DNA from: Rhizobium leguminosarum
GTDB lineage: Bacteria; Pseudomonadota; Alphaproteobacteria; Rhizobiales; Rhizobiaceae
Assembly (NCBI RefSeq): GCF_002953715.1
Contig: NZ_CP025012.1
Location: 3,224,001 to 3,288,000, forward strand
Length of the DNA: 64,000 nt
Direction of reading: 5' to 3'
A program made the position numbers and the translations under genes. This document shows positions 28,614 to 37,634 of this stretch, piece by piece (position 1 is the first letter of the stretch; each line of letters begins with the position of its first letter). The notes beneath the pieces were generated by a model. The model ran no database searches and was not told where the DNA came from. It saw only the letters and a program-made list of their open reading frames with translations.

Positions 28614-30047
28614 TCAAGCCAGCGTGTAGGCAGTCTTGACGGTTGTGTAGAATTCGGCAGCGTACTTGCCCTGCTCGCGCGGGCCGTAGGACGAGCCCTT
28701 GCGGCCGCCGAAGGGAACGTGGAAATCGACGCCCGCGGTCGGCAGGTTCACCATCACCATGCCGGCCTCGGAATTGCGCTTGAAATGCGTCGCATGTTTC
28801 AGGCTGGTCGTCGCGATGCCGGCGGAGAGCCCGAACGGCGTGTCGTTGGCCGTCGCCAGCGCCTCGTCGTAATCCTTGACCCGGATCACCGACACCACGG
28901 GCCCGAAGATTTCCTCGCGCGAGATCCGCATCTGGTTGGTCGCTTCGGTAAACAGCGTCGGCTGCAGATAGAAGCCGGGCGTGTCACGCGAGATCACTTC
29001 GCCGCCGAAGGCGAGTTTCGCGCCTTCTTTTCTACCGATCTCGATATAGTCGGTATCGGTCTTCAGCTGCCGCTCATCGACGACAGGGCCGATATGGGTG
29101 CCGGCCTTCAGGGCGTTGTCGACGACGAGCGTCTTCAGCTTGTCGGTCAGCGCCGCGACGAACTTGTCGTGGATGCCCTCGGTGACGATGAGGCGCGACG
29201 ACGCAGTGCAGCGCTGGCCCGTCGAGAAGAAGCCGGAATTGGCGGCTGCCTCGACGGCGACGTTGAGATCGGCATCGTCGAGCACGACCATCGGGTTTTT
29301 GCCGCCCATTTCGAGCTGGAACTTGCGGTTATGCTCGATGGAGGCGGCGGCGACGCGCCTGCCGGTGCCGGTAGAACCGGTGAAGGTGATGCCGTGAACG
29401 TCGGGGCTTTCGAGCATGGCCTGGCCGACGACCGAGCCCTTGCCCATAACGAGGTTCAGCACGCCCTTCGGCAGGCCGGCGCGATGCAGGATATCGACGA
29501 TCGCCCAGGAACAGGCGGGCACCAGTTCGGCCGGCTTGAAGACGATGGTGTTGCCGTAGCAGAGCGCCGGCGCGATCTTCCAGGCGGGAATGGCGATCGG
29601 GAAGTTCCACGGCGTGATGATGCCGATGACGCCGAGAGCCTCGCGGGTGATCTCGATGCCGATATTCGGACGAACCGACGGCAGGACCTCGCCGGCCAGC
29701 CTCAGCGCCTCACCGGCGAAGAATTCGAAAATCTGCGAAGCGCGGATAACTTCACCGGTGGCTTCCGGCAGGGTCTTGCCTTCTTCGCGTGCAAGCAACG
29801 CACCGAGCTCGTCCTTGCGCGCCATGATCTCGTCGCCGGCCTTCTTGAGGATGACGTGGCGCTCCCAAATGCCCGAGCGCGACCAGGCCGGGAAAGCGGC
29901 CTTGGCGGCTGCGATGGCGTTTCTCGTGTCATCAGCGCTGCCGTCGGCATAGAGGCCGACGACCTCATTTGTATCCGACGGGTTGATGTTCTTCGTCGCG
30001 TTCGAGCCGACCCATTCGCCGGCGATCAGATTTTGATAAATGGTCAT
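28614..30047 (-). CDS. 2-oxoglutarate semialdehyde dehydrogenase (ALDH family)
   Basis: 477 residues. NAD(P)-binding GSTGTGRRVA, catalytic Glu in LEMGGKNPMV and catalytic Cys in STGQRCTASSRL are canonical for aldehyde dehydrogenases. Placed between L-arabinonate dehydratase and AraD1, it most likely performs the last step of the non-phosphorylative arabinose route, oxidising 2-oxoglutarate semialdehyde to 2-oxoglutarate. AAAGGAGG lies about 12 nt before the ATG. Succinate semialdehyde activity is the main alternative. Confidence 0.85.
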   Translation of the reverse strand: MTIYQNLIAGEWVGSNATKNINPSDTNEVVGLYADGSADDTRNAIAAAKAAFPAWSRSGIWERHVILKKAGDEIMARKDELGALLAREEGKTLPEATGEVIRASQIFEFFAGEALRLAGEVLPSVRPNIGIEITREALGVIGIITPWNFPIAIPAWKIAPALCYGNTIVFKPAELVPACSWAIVDILHRAGLPKGVLNLVMGKGSVVGQAMLESPDVHGITFTGSTGTGRRVAAASIEHNRKFQLEMGGKNPMVVLDDADLNVAVEAAANSGFFSTGQRCTASSRLIVTEGIHDKFVAALTDKLKTLVVDNALKAGTHIGPVVDERQLKTDTDYIEIGRKEGAKLAFGGEVISRDTPGFYLQPTLFTEATNQMRISREEIFGPVVSVIRVKDYDEALATANDTPFGLSAGIATTSLKHATHFKRNSEAGMVMVNLPTAGVDFHVPFGGRKGSSYGPREQGKYAAEFYTTVKTAYTLA

Positions 30048-30115
30048 GGGCTCAACAAGCCTCCTTTACCGTTTACGAGCAAAGATCCGGCCGCCACTGC
30101 GGCCAGGTCTGGAAT

Positions 30116-31111
30116 TCAGAGCTGCCTGACGGCAATCTCTTCCTCGGCGGCAACCTTGAGCGGATTACGGAGCGACAGGCCGAATTCGGCGACTTCGATC
30201 TCGAAGACATCGCCCTCTTCGGTCTTGACGCCATCGGCAAAGGAAAGGGTCGCCGTGCCGAACATATGGACGTGAACATCGCCCGGAACGCGGAAGAGGC
30301 CATATTTGAAGTGGTGATATTCCAGATTGGCGAAGGTGTGCGACATGTTCGCCTCACCCGACAGGAACGGCTTTTCGAAGATCACCTTGTCGCCGCGCTT
30401 GATGCGCGAGGTGCCGCGAATATCCTCCGGCGCCGCGCCGATGCGGATTTCCGGACCATAGGCGGCCGGGCGCAGTTTTGAGTGGGCCAGAAAGAGATAG
30501 TTGATCCGCTCGGTGACGTGGTCCGAAAATTCGTTCGACAGCGCAAAGCCGATGCGGAACGGCGTGCCGTCCTTGGCGATCACGTAAATGCCAGCCATTT
30601 CAGGCTCTTCGCCGCCGTCGAGCGCGAAAGAGGGCGAGATGAGCGGCGCGCCGGGAGCTGCGGCGCCATAGCCGTTGCCCTTGTAGAACCATTCGGGCTG
30701 GACGCCCTTTTCGCCGGCCTTCGGCTTGCCGTTCTCAAGGCCCATCTTGAACATCTTCATCGAGTCCGTGAGGGTTTCCTCGGCGGCCTCGGTGGTCTTC
30801 TTGTGCATGGAATCGCGCGTTGCCGCCGAGCCCAAATGCGTCAGGCCGGTGCCGGTCAGATGCAGGTGGGCGGCATCGGGATGAGTGATCGGCGGCAGGA
30901 AGCGGCCCTCCGCATAGGCCTTTTCAAGATCGACGGCATCGCCGTAGCCATGGGCTTCGATGACCGAGGCAAGCGACTTGCCGCCGTCTGCAGCTTCCAT
31001 CGCCAGCGCATAGACGCTGCCGGCGTTCTTGACCGACTTTGCAGCGCCGCCCGCCTCGCGCACGGCGACGATGATCTCTCCGTTTGCACCCTTGATCTGG
31101 GAAATAAGCAC
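30116..31111 (-). CDS. gguC: AraD1/GguC, 2-keto-3-deoxy-L-arabinonate dehydratase (FAH fold)
   Basis: 331 residues from GTG 31111, with AAGGA 8 nt upstream. The C-terminal fumarylacetoacetate-hydrolase fold is recognisable from GNGYGAAAPGAPL, DGGEEPEMAGIYVI, FALSNEFSDH and the acidic metal site. GguC is the third gene after gguAB in Agrobacterium, and the AraD1 family is linked to dehydration of 2-keto-3-deoxy-L-arabinonate to 2-oxoglutarate semialdehyde. The order here (gguA, gguB, gguC, ALDH, arabinonate dehydratase) supports that role. Confidence 0.85.
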   Translation of the reverse strand: MLISQIKGANGEIIVAVREAGGAAKSVKNAGSVYALAMEAADGGKSLASVIEAHGYGDAVDLEKAYAEGRFLPPITHPDAAHLHLTGTGLTHLGSAATRDSMHKKTTEAAEETLTDSMKMFKMGLENGKPKAGEKGVQPEWFYKGNGYGAAAPGAPLISPSFALDGGEEPEMAGIYVIAKDGTPFRIGFALSNEFSDHVTERINYLFLAHSKLRPAAYGPEIRIGAAPEDIRGTSRIKRGDKVIFEKPFLSGEANMSHTFANLEYHHFKYGLFRVPGDVHVHMFGTATLSFADGVKTEEGDVFEIEVAEFGLSLRNPLKVAAEEEIAVRQL

Positions 31112-31160
31112 GTCTTCGATCCTTCTCGTTTCGGCGAAGACAGGAAAAAGCTCCGCCTGT

Positions 31161-31180
31161 CCGGCTCCATCAGGAGCCGG
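31161..31180. terminator. Hairpin between gguB and gguC
   Basis: CCGGCTCC-ATCA-GGAGCCGG, 8-bp perfect arms in the 118-nt gap between the gguB stop and the gguC start. No T run; more likely an mRNA-stabilising or attenuating hairpin than a full terminator. Confidence 0.45.
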
Positions 31181-31229
31181 AATCCATCATTCATAGGACT
31201 GCGAATGCCTGGCTGGCGCCTTGAGACGC

Positions 31230-32441
31230 TCAGCCCTTGTTCTTATTGTAGACGTCGAAGAACACGGCAGCCAGAAGCACCGCACCCTTGACCATCTGCT
31301 GCGAGTCAGTGCCGAGACCGTGGATCGACATGCCGTTGTTCATGATGCCCATGATCAGAGCGCCGATAACAGCGCCGGTCACCTTGCCGACGCCGCCCTG
31401 GGCAGATGCGCCGCCGATGAAGCAGGCCGCGATCACGTCGAGTTCAAGACCGAAGCCGCCCTTGGCCGTTGCCGAGTTGAGGCGCAGGGCAACGATCAGT
31501 CCGGCCAGTCCGGCAAGCAGGCCCATGTTTGCGAACGTCAGGAAGGTCAGCCGCTCGGTGTTGATACCGGAAAGCTTCGTCGCCTTCTCATTGCCGCCCA
31601 TGGCGTAGATGCGCCGGCCGATCGTCGTGCGGCGGGTAATGAAGGCATAGGCAGCAACCAGAACGAGCATCACCATCAGCACATTCGGGAAGCCGCGATA
31701 GATCGACAGCTGGTAGCCGAGCGCCAGGATGGCGAGGGTGACGAGGGCGTTCTGGGCGAGGAAGAAGCCCAGCGGCTCGACGTCATTGCCATGCTTTTCA
31801 TTCGACAGGCGCTTGCGCCATGCCAGATAGAAGAGGGTTACGGCGCCGACAACGGTCAGAATGATCGAGGTCGAGTTGATGCCGCCCATATCGAAAGCGT
31901 TCGGCAGGAAGCCGATGCTGATCAGCTGGAAAGCCGGCGGGAAAGGACCGATGCTGGTGCCGGTCCCCGATGCCGTCATCACGAACAGCGTCAGGCCGCG
32001 GAAGACCAGCATGCCAGCCAACGTGACGATGAAGGACGGGATCTTGTGATAAGCGACGAAATAGCCCTGGATGCCGCCGACAAGCGCACCCATGGCGAGA
32101 CATACGATACCCGCCAGGACATAGTTGGTGTGCCATTGCACCGTCATTACGCCGGCGATAGCGCCGATAAAGCCGACGACGGAACCAACCGAAAGGTCGA
32201 TATGGCCGGCAACGATCACCAGCAGCATGCCGAGCGCCATGATGACGATGAACGAGTTCTGCAGAATGATGTTTGTCAGGTTGAGCGGCCTGAAGAGAAC
32301 GCCACCGGTCGAGAACTGGAAGAACACCATGATCGCGATGAGCGCGATAAACATGCCATATTCGCGGATGTTGCCGCGAACGTAGTCTCCGATGGAGACG
32401 ACACGCCCTTGCTCAGCGATGGGTTGATTGATCGGTGTCAT
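31230..32441 (-). CDS. gguB: Sugar ABC transporter permease GguB
   Basis: 403 residues with about ten membrane segments. Family features of the XylH/MmsB type permeases include [36 protein letters not shown] and [30 protein letters not shown]. It forms the membrane channel of the ChvE-GguAB importer for L-arabinose, galactose and related sugars. Its ATG overlaps the gguA stop by 4 nt. Confidence 0.9.
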   Translation of the reverse strand: MTPINQPIAEQGRVVSIGDYVRGNIREYGMFIALIAIMVFFQFSTGGVLFRPLNLTNIILQNSFIVIMALGMLLVIVAGHIDLSVGSVVGFIGAIAGVMTVQWHTNYVLAGIVCLAMGALVGGIQGYFVAYHKIPSFIVTLAGMLVFRGLTLFVMTASGTGTSIGPFPPAFQLISIGFLPNAFDMGGINSTSIILTVVGAVTLFYLAWRKRLSNEKHGNDVEPLGFFLAQNALVTLAILALGYQLSIYRGFPNVLMVMLVLVAAYAFITRRTTIGRRIYAMGGNEKATKLSGINTERLTFLTFANMGLLAGLAGLIVALRLNSATAKGGFGLELDVIAACFIGGASAQGGVGKVTGAVIGALIMGIMNNGMSIHGLGTDSQQMVKGAVLLAAVFFDVYNKNKG

Positions 32442-33976
32442 TGTTTCTTCTCCCCTGAGCGCATGATAGCGCGCATGATGGTTTCCTGGCTTGCTTCTCC
32501 CTTCGGCAGTTCCGCGACGATGCGTCCTTCGTTCATCACGTAGATGCGGTCACACGTACCAAGCAGTTCGGGCATTTCCGATGAGATCATCAGAACGCCC
32601 TTTCCATCGGCGGCAAGCTGGTTGATGATAGTATAGATTTCGTATTTTGCGCCAACATCGATGCCGCGCGTCGGCTCGTCGAGGATCAAAATATCGGGAT
32701 TGGAGAACAGCCATTTCGACAGCACCACCTTCTGCTGGTTGCCGCCGGAAAGATTGACCGTCTCCTGGAAGATGCTGGAGGAACGGATGCGCAATTTCGA
32801 CCGAAAGTCGGTCGCAACCCGCGCCTCCTTGAAGCTGTCGATAACAGACGCATTCGACACCGCCTTCAAATTGACGAGCGTCGTATTGTGCAGGATCGTG
32901 TCATTGAGCACGAGGCCGAGCTGCTTGCGGTCTTCGGTGACGTAGGCGAGCCCTGCATCGATTGCCTTGCGCACGGTGCTGACGTCGACCGGCTTGCCGT
33001 GCATCAGCGCCTCGCCCGAAACCTTGTGGCCATAGGCCTTGCCGAAGAGGCTCATGGCGAATTCGGTGCGCCCTGCCCCCATCAGGCCGGCGATGCCGAC
33101 GACTTCGCCCTTGCGGACGGTGACGTTGATATTGTGCAGGACCTGACGATCGCGGTGCTGCTGGTGGTAGGCGTTCCAGTTCTTCACTTCGAGAATGGTT
33201 TCGCCGATCGGCACCGAACGCGGCGGATAGCGGTCTTCAAGATCGCGGCCGACCATGTTGCGGATGATGATGTCTTCGCTGATCTCGTCCGCATGACAGT
33301 CGAGCGTCTTGACGGTCATCCCGTCGCGCAGGACGGTGATCTGGTCGGCGACCTTGCGGATCTCGTTCAGCTTGTGGGAAATGATGATCGAAGTGATGCC
33401 CTGCTTGCGGAACTCGATCAGCAGGTTGAGCAGAGCGTCGGAATCGCGTTCATTGAGCGAGGCTGTGGGTTCGTCGAGGATAAGCAGCTTCACGCTCTTC
33501 GACAGCGCCTTGGCGATCTCGACGAGCTGCTGCTTGCCGACGCCGATGTCGGTGACCAGCGTGTTCGGAGATTCGGACAGGCCTACTTTCTTCAGCAACT
33601 GCTTCGTGCGGTTGAATGTCTCGTCCCAGCTGATGACGCCGCTCTTGGCATTCTCGTTGCCGAGGAAGATGTTTTCGCCGATCGACAGCAGGGGCACGAG
33701 CGCCAGTTCCTGGTGAATGATGACGATGCCGATTTCTTCGGAGTCCTTCAGGACCTTGAAGTTGCGCGTCTCACCTTCATAGATGATGTCGCCTTCATAG
33801 CTTCCTGTCGGATAGACGCCTGATAGCACCTTCATCAGGGTCGATTTGCCGGCTCCGTTTTCGCCCACCAATGCGTGGATCTCACCCTGGCGAACCTTGA
33901 GGTTCACATTCTCCAGCGCCTTGACGCCCGGGAACGTCTTGGTGATGCTCCGCATTTCGAGGATTGTATTGTCCAT
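32438..33976 (-). CDS. gguA: Sugar ABC transporter ATPase GguA
   Basis: 512 residues from ATG 33976 ([21 protein letters not shown]). Two ABC domains: the first with Walker [10 protein letters not shown], and [19 protein letters not shown]; the second with a degenerate Walker A ([11 protein letters not shown]), signature [15 protein letters not shown] and [19 protein letters not shown]. Typical of carbohydrate-uptake ATPases that use one polypeptide with two domains. Located between chvE and gguB. Confidence 0.92.
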   Translation of the reverse strand: MDNTILEMRSITKTFPGVKALENVNLKVRQGEIHALVGENGAGKSTLMKVLSGVYPTGSYEGDIIYEGETRNFKVLKDSEEIGIVIIHQELALVPLLSIGENIFLGNENAKSGVISWDETFNRTKQLLKKVGLSESPNTLVTDIGVGKQQLVEIAKALSKSVKLLILDEPTASLNERDSDALLNLLIEFRKQGITSIIISHKLNEIRKVADQITVLRDGMTVKTLDCHADEISEDIIIRNMVGRDLEDRYPPRSVPIGETILEVKNWNAYHQQHRDRQVLHNINVTVRKGEVVGIAGLMGAGRTEFAMSLFGKAYGHKVSGEALMHGKPVDVSTVRKAIDAGLAYVTEDRKQLGLVLNDTILHNTTLVNLKAVSNASVIDSFKEARVATDFRSKLRIRSSSIFQETVNLSGGNQQKVVLSKWLFSNPDILILDEPTRGIDVGAKYEIYTIINQLAADGKGVLMISSEMPELLGTCDRIYVMNEGRIVAELPKGEASQETIMRAIMRSGEKKQ

Positions 33977-34031
33977 AGTCAAAGTTCCAGCGCCTGCAGC
34001 CGTCAACCAGCCGGGCGATCATAAAATCGAA

Positions 34032-34061
34032 GACCGGAACCCGCAAGCGCGGGCTCCGGTC
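34032..34061. terminator. Intercistronic hairpin between chvE and gguA
   Basis: GACCGGAACCCGC...GCGGGCTCCGGTC with a short AAGC loop, 8 nt past the chvE stop on the minus strand. Such hairpins after binding-protein genes commonly stabilise the upstream mRNA or cut readthrough, so that ChvE exceeds GguAB. Confidence 0.6.
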
Positions 34062-34068
34062 CTTCTCA

Positions 34069-35133
34069 TTACTTCAGCTTGTCTTCAGAGTAGTAACCGC
34101 TGTCGACGAGGATCTGCTTGTAGTTGGTCTTGTCGACGGCAACCGGCTTCAGCAGATAGGACGGAACGACCTTGACGCCGTTGTCGTAGGTCTTCGTGTC
34201 GTTGACCTCGGGGTCCTTGCCGGACATCACGGCATCGACCATGGCAACGGTGACCTTGGCGAGTTCGCGGGTGTCCTTGAAGATCGTCGAGTGCTGTTCG
34301 CCAGCGATGATCGACTTGACCGACGGGATTTCAGCGTCCTGACCGGTGACGATCGGCAGCGGCTGAGCCGCAGTACCGTAACCAACGCCCTTCAGCGAGG
34401 AGATGATACCGATGGACAGACCGTCGTAAGGCGACAGAACGGCATCGACCTTGGCGTCGGTGTAGTTAGCCGAGAGCAGGTTGTCCATGCGGGCCTGGGC
34501 CGTTGCCGGATCCCAACGCAGCGTGCCGACCTTGTCCATGCCGGTCTGGCCGGACTTCACGACGAGCTTGCCGCTGTCGATGTAGGGCTGCAGGACGGAC
34601 ATCGCGCCATCATAGAAGAAGAAGGCGTTGTTGTCGTCCGGCGAACCGCCGAACAGTTCGATGTTGAACGGGCCCTTGCCATCCTTGAGGCCGAGGCCGT
34701 CAACGATGGAGCCAGCCTGCAGAACGCCGACCTGGAAGTTGTCGAACGTCGCGTAGTAGTCGACGTTGCCCGAATCGCGGATCAGACGGTCATAAGCGAT
34801 GACCTTGATGCCGGCGTCGTGTGCCTTCTGGAGAACGTCGGAAAGCGTCGTGCCGTCGATCGAAGCGATGACGAGAACCTTGGCACCCTTGGTGACCATG
34901 TTTTCGATCTGCGAAAGCTGGTTCGGAATGTCGTCGTCGCCATACTGCAGGTCAGTGCCGTAACCGGCAGCCTGAAGCTGCTTGACGATGTTGTTGCCGT
35001 CGTCGATCCAGCGGGCCGAAGCCTTGGTCGGCATCGCGATACCGACAGTGCCCTTATCCGCGGCCAGAGCCGGTGCAACGAACGAAGCGACGCCGAAGGC
35101 AGCCGCAGCCATCAATGAGATAATGGATTTCAT
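34069..35133 (-). CDS. chvE: Periplasmic multiple-sugar-binding protein ChvE
   Basis: 354 residues. Signal peptide 1-24 ([18 protein letters not shown], cleaved after ALA), then a type I sugar-binding fold with [52 protein letters not shown] and [12 protein letters not shown]. ChvE binds arabinose, galactose, glucose and related sugars, feeds GguAB and in Agrobacterium also signals to VirA. It is divergent from gbpR with a 271-nt regulatory gap. Confidence 0.92.
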   Translation of the reverse strand: MKSIISLMAAAAFGVASFVAPALAADKGTVGIAMPTKASARWIDDGNNIVKQLQAAGYGTDLQYGDDDIPNQLSQIENMVTKGAKVLVIASIDGTTLSDVLQKAHDAGIKVIAYDRLIRDSGNVDYYATFDNFQVGVLQAGSIVDGLGLKDGKGPFNIELFGGSPDDNNAFFFYDGAMSVLQPYIDSGKLVVKSGQTGMDKVGTLRWDPATAQARMDNLLSANYTDAKVDAVLSPYDGLSIGIISSLKGVGYGTAAQPLPIVTGQDAEIPSVKSIIAGEQHSTIFKDTRELAKVTVAMVDAVMSGKDPEVNDTKTYDNGVKVVPSYLLKPVAVDKTNYKQILVDSGYYSEDKLK

Positions 35134-35404
35134 TTCTCTCTCCCTTGTTAATAGAGAAGCGGACGAAAAATCGCCCGCCCCGAAACTGTGGCAGGTTCCG
35201 TATTGGATAGTTACTTCAGATGGTGAGAAACGAAGTAGGTCTCCTCCACGATCTCACACGTGTTGAGTGCCAACCAGCACACGGCGGCAAACTGGTATGG
35301 ATTCCTATAACTGTCAAATAGAATAAGTGCTAACGTGCATAACAATTTTGGTATATCGTTAAAAAGTATTACTTTTGATGGAGCGCAGCGAGGAGGCTGC
35401 AACC
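35134..35404. promoter_or_regulatory. chvE-gbpR divergent regulatory region
   Basis: 271 nt, AT-rich toward gbpR (for example ATAACAATTTTGGTATATCGTTAAAAAGTATTAC at its right end, given here by position 35339-35372). It must hold both promoters and the GbpR (LysR-type) binding site. I could not single out a convincing T-N11-A dyad by eye. GAGGAGG at 35389-35395 is the gbpR Shine-Dalgarno. Confidence 0.6.
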
Positions 35405-36409
35405 ATGACGGTTATTTCCGAGCCATTTTCGATGGATCATGTCGATATCCACAGTGATAATTTCGGCGATGACAACCTTTTGCGTGCAGGACTTAAGCTG
35501 AATCACCTGCGGATGATCGTCGCAATCGAAGATAGTGGACAGATTTCCGCAGCTGCGGAAGTCCTGAACATCTCGCAGCCCGCCGCGTCACGGATGTTGT
35601 CCGAAATGGAATCAATCACCAAGACATCGCTCTATGAGCGCGTGGCCCGCGGCGTGGTGCTGACGACCTTCGGCGCAGCGCTCGCGCGAAGGGCTCGGAA
35701 GATCCTCCTGGAGCTGCGTGAGGCGAGCCGCGAGATCGCCGAATTGAAAAGCGGCAAGGGCGGCTCGGTCTTCATCGGCTCGGTGACGGCGCCGGCCATG
35801 AGCCTCGTTGTGCCGGCGATCAACAAGGTGCGCAAGGCCTATCCGGGCATCGAAATCAACATCCAGGTGGAGACGAGCAACGTGCTTGCCCGCGAACTGC
35901 TCGCCGCCCGCCATGACTTCATCATCGGCCGCATTCCCGATGATCTCAACCCGCGCCTGTTCGAGGTGACGGAGATCGGCATCGAGCGGGCTTGCCTGAT
36001 CGTGCGCAGCTGCCATCCACTCATGAAGCAGAAGAGCAGCAGCCTTTCCGACGTCAGGGATTACGACTGGGTGTTCCAGCCGCCGGGCACGCTGCTGCGC
36101 CGCACGATCGAGGACGTTTTCCTGTCGCAGGGTGTGGCGCTGCCAGAAAATATCGTCAACACCTCTTCGCTACTTCTGACCTGCGCCATCATCTGCGAAA
36201 CCGATGCGATCGCTCCGGTCGCCGTCGACGTCGCCCAGTTCCTTGCCAGCCAGGGCTCGAATGCCTCGGATGTGCGCATGCTGCCGATCGATTTCGACAT
36301 CAACGTCAAGCCCTACAGCATGATCACGGCGAGGGAACGGGCGCTGCCGCCGAGCGCACGGCTGCTCTACGACATCATCCTCGAGGAGAGCCGCAAGCAG
36401 GCCGGTTGA
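35405..36409 (+). CDS. gbpR: LysR-family regulator GbpR
   Basis: 334 residues from ATG 35405. N-terminal LysR helix-turn-helix (LRMIVAIEDSGQISAAAEVLNISQPAASRMLSEME, about residues 30-65, quoted in part), dimerisation helix and a periplasmic-binding-like effector domain. In Agrobacterium GbpR, divergently transcribed from chvE, activates chvE on sugar induction; the identical arrangement here supports the name. It begins with an unusual N-terminal extension of about 25 residues before the helix-turn-helix. Confidence 0.88.
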   Translation: MTVISEPFSMDHVDIHSDNFGDDNLLRAGLKLNHLRMIVAIEDSGQISAAAEVLNISQPAASRMLSEMESITKTSLYERVARGVVLTTFGAALARRARKILLELREASREIAELKSGKGGSVFIGSVTAPAMSLVVPAINKVRKAYPGIEINIQVETSNVLARELLAARHDFIIGRIPDDLNPRLFEVTEIGIERACLIVRSCHPLMKQKSSSLSDVRDYDWVFQPPGTLLRRTIEDVFLSQGVALPENIVNTSSLLLTCAIICETDAIAPVAVDVAQFLASQGSNASDVRMLPIDFDINVKPYSMITARERALPPSARLLYDIILEESRKQAG

Positions 36410-36458
36410 CGACACCCGCAAGCCCTGCACCATCTTGCTCTCTTTTAATGCGCCGCGA

Positions 36459-36555
36459 GCAATTCCAGCAAAAGTGTGCAGCGGTTTTGCGTCCGGAATT
36501 GCGTGAACAAGGAGATAGAGCATTTCCGTGGTTCGAAGAAAAACGGAAATGCTCT
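36459..36555. repeat. RIME-like palindromic repeat, two hairpins
   Basis: First palindrome GCAATTCC...GGAATTGC (36459-36502); second AGAGCATTTCCGT...ACGGAAATGCTCT (36517-36555). Same design as at 2634, 13610 and 20744. It ends 2-5 nt before the Shine-Dalgarno of the gene at 36568, so it forms the 5' leader of that mRNA. Confidence 0.65.
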
Positions 36556-36567
36556 CAAGGAAGGCGG

Positions 36568-37038
36568 ATGCTGTTCGGACAGTCGGTATTTCAATCAGTC
36601 CTCGAGCGGCTGAAGGCGGAGGACGAGACGGTCGAAGACGCCGAAGCGCCGACCGTCCATCGCGTCTCCGGCCTCGGCACCGGGCTTGCCTTCGATGTCA
36701 TGGAGGGCGTCTCGGCTGCCTCGCAACGCGTCGGCCAGGCCTATTTCGACAATCTGGATCTCGATGCCGCCGCTGGGGTCGTGGAAAAGCCGGCGCCTGC
36801 GCCTCCGCCCGAGCCCGTCATGCCGGATCATCTCACCCGCACGACACCGCAGGAGATTGCCGCCGAACTGGCGATCTCCGCCGCCGATACGCCGCTGACG
36901 CTCCGTGAAAAGCGCCGCGCCTTCGCGCGCGCCAATCATCCCGATGGCGTAGAATTGCCCTTCCGCGACAATGCGACGAAGCGCATGATGCTGGCCAATC
37001 TGCTGATCGACGAAGCGCTGCGGCGATTGAGCCGCTGA
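36568..37038 (+). CDS. Hypothetical protein with J-domain-like HPD motif
   Basis: 156 residues from ATG 36568 (AAGGAAGG upstream). The N-terminal 80 residues are acidic with a Pro-rich linker (PAPAPPPEPVMP). The C-terminal 60 residues read TLREKRRAFARANHPDG then a helix (NATKRMMLANLLIDEALRR), matching helix II-HPD-helix III of a J domain. If real, it would stimulate an Hsp70 ATPase, but helix I is weak. It ends back-to-back with the gene at 37039, with no spacer. Confidence 0.65.
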   Translation: MLFGQSVFQSVLERLKAEDETVEDAEAPTVHRVSGLGTGLAFDVMEGVSAASQRVGQAYFDNLDLDAAAGVVEKPAPAPPPEPVMPDHLTRTTPQEIAAELAISAADTPLTLREKRRAFARANHPDGVELPFRDNATKRMMLANLLIDEALRRLSR

Positions 37039-37320
37039 CTATTCCGCCTGCCCGTCCTTTGAAGGTTTTTCAGCGGTCGCCGCGGGTTCGTCCTCGTCCT
37101 CGGCGTCAGGCTGCACGGGCGGCTCGATGGCCGGAGGCTGCGGATTGAAGGTCCAGAACAGCATATAGAAGGAATAGGCGCCTGCCCCGCCGGCCAGCAC
37201 CGCCCAGAACGGATCGCCGGTGACAAGTTCGACCACGGCCCAGCCGAAGCAAACGGCAACGATGGCAATCCGCACCCAGAGGCGCCGATATGCCGGATGA
37301 TTCGGATCGATGAGTTTCAT
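37039..37320 (-). CDS. Small inner-membrane protein
   Basis: 93 residues from ATG 37320 (MKLIDPNHPAYRRLWVRI). Two membrane segments (about 15-35 and 38-58), then an acidic, Pro-rich cytoplasmic tail (PDAEDEDEPAATAEKPSKDG). The pattern MxLIDPNHPAYRPLWVR is common in short alphaproteobacterial membrane proteins of unknown role. Its stop codon is directly adjacent to that of the convergent J-domain-like gene. Confidence 0.6.
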   Translation of the reverse strand: MKLIDPNHPAYRRLWVRIAIVAVCFGWAVVELVTGDPFWAVLAGGAGAYSFYMLFWTFNPQPPAIEPPVQPDAEDEDEPAATAEKPSKDGQAE

Positions 37321-37634
37321 TCCTGCCCCGCGGTCGCATTTGTCGCACTGCCGTCGGCCCGTGCCGCGATTGTCTCTAGAGCCTTTCCTGGCCAGATTAA
37401 AGTATTCTCTTGGCTGAAGGGCCGGGCATCTTTCCGCCAGGATCGGAGGCGATCGGCTCTGCCCTGACCAAAATCTGCTCCGGCAGAATACGTCAATCCG
37501 ACCATGAAAGGCTCTGGTTCGAATCTTGCAAATGTGAAAGATCCGCGGGCTTGACGCGGTCCACAGAAGATGGAATGAAAATTCCAGAAATTTGACAATT
37601 CGGTTTATTTGTTCCGAATTCAAGGGAGGTTAGA
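37321..37634. promoter_or_regulatory. Upstream region of iolG with AATTCGG dyad
   Basis: Within this 314-nt gap, 37571-37586 is an inverted repeat (TGGAA-N6-TTCCA) and 37597-37620 is a perfect dyad AATTCGG-N10-CCGAATT that ends just before the AAGGGAGG Shine-Dalgarno of the inositol dehydrogenase gene. The second dyad is well placed for a repressor site. No regulator gene is adjacent. Confidence 0.45.

Noticed and set aside
28524..30275. 583-codon plus-strand open frame over the ALDH gene
   Set aside because: Antisense to a clear aldehyde dehydrogenase with intact motifs; composition is Arg/Asp-biased, as expected of a shadow frame.
31221..32543. 440-codon plus-strand open frame over gguB
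   Set aside because: Antisense to an obvious permease; no domain content.
34291..35118. 275-codon plus-strand open frame over chvE
   Set aside because: Antisense to a binding protein with signal peptide and clear motifs.
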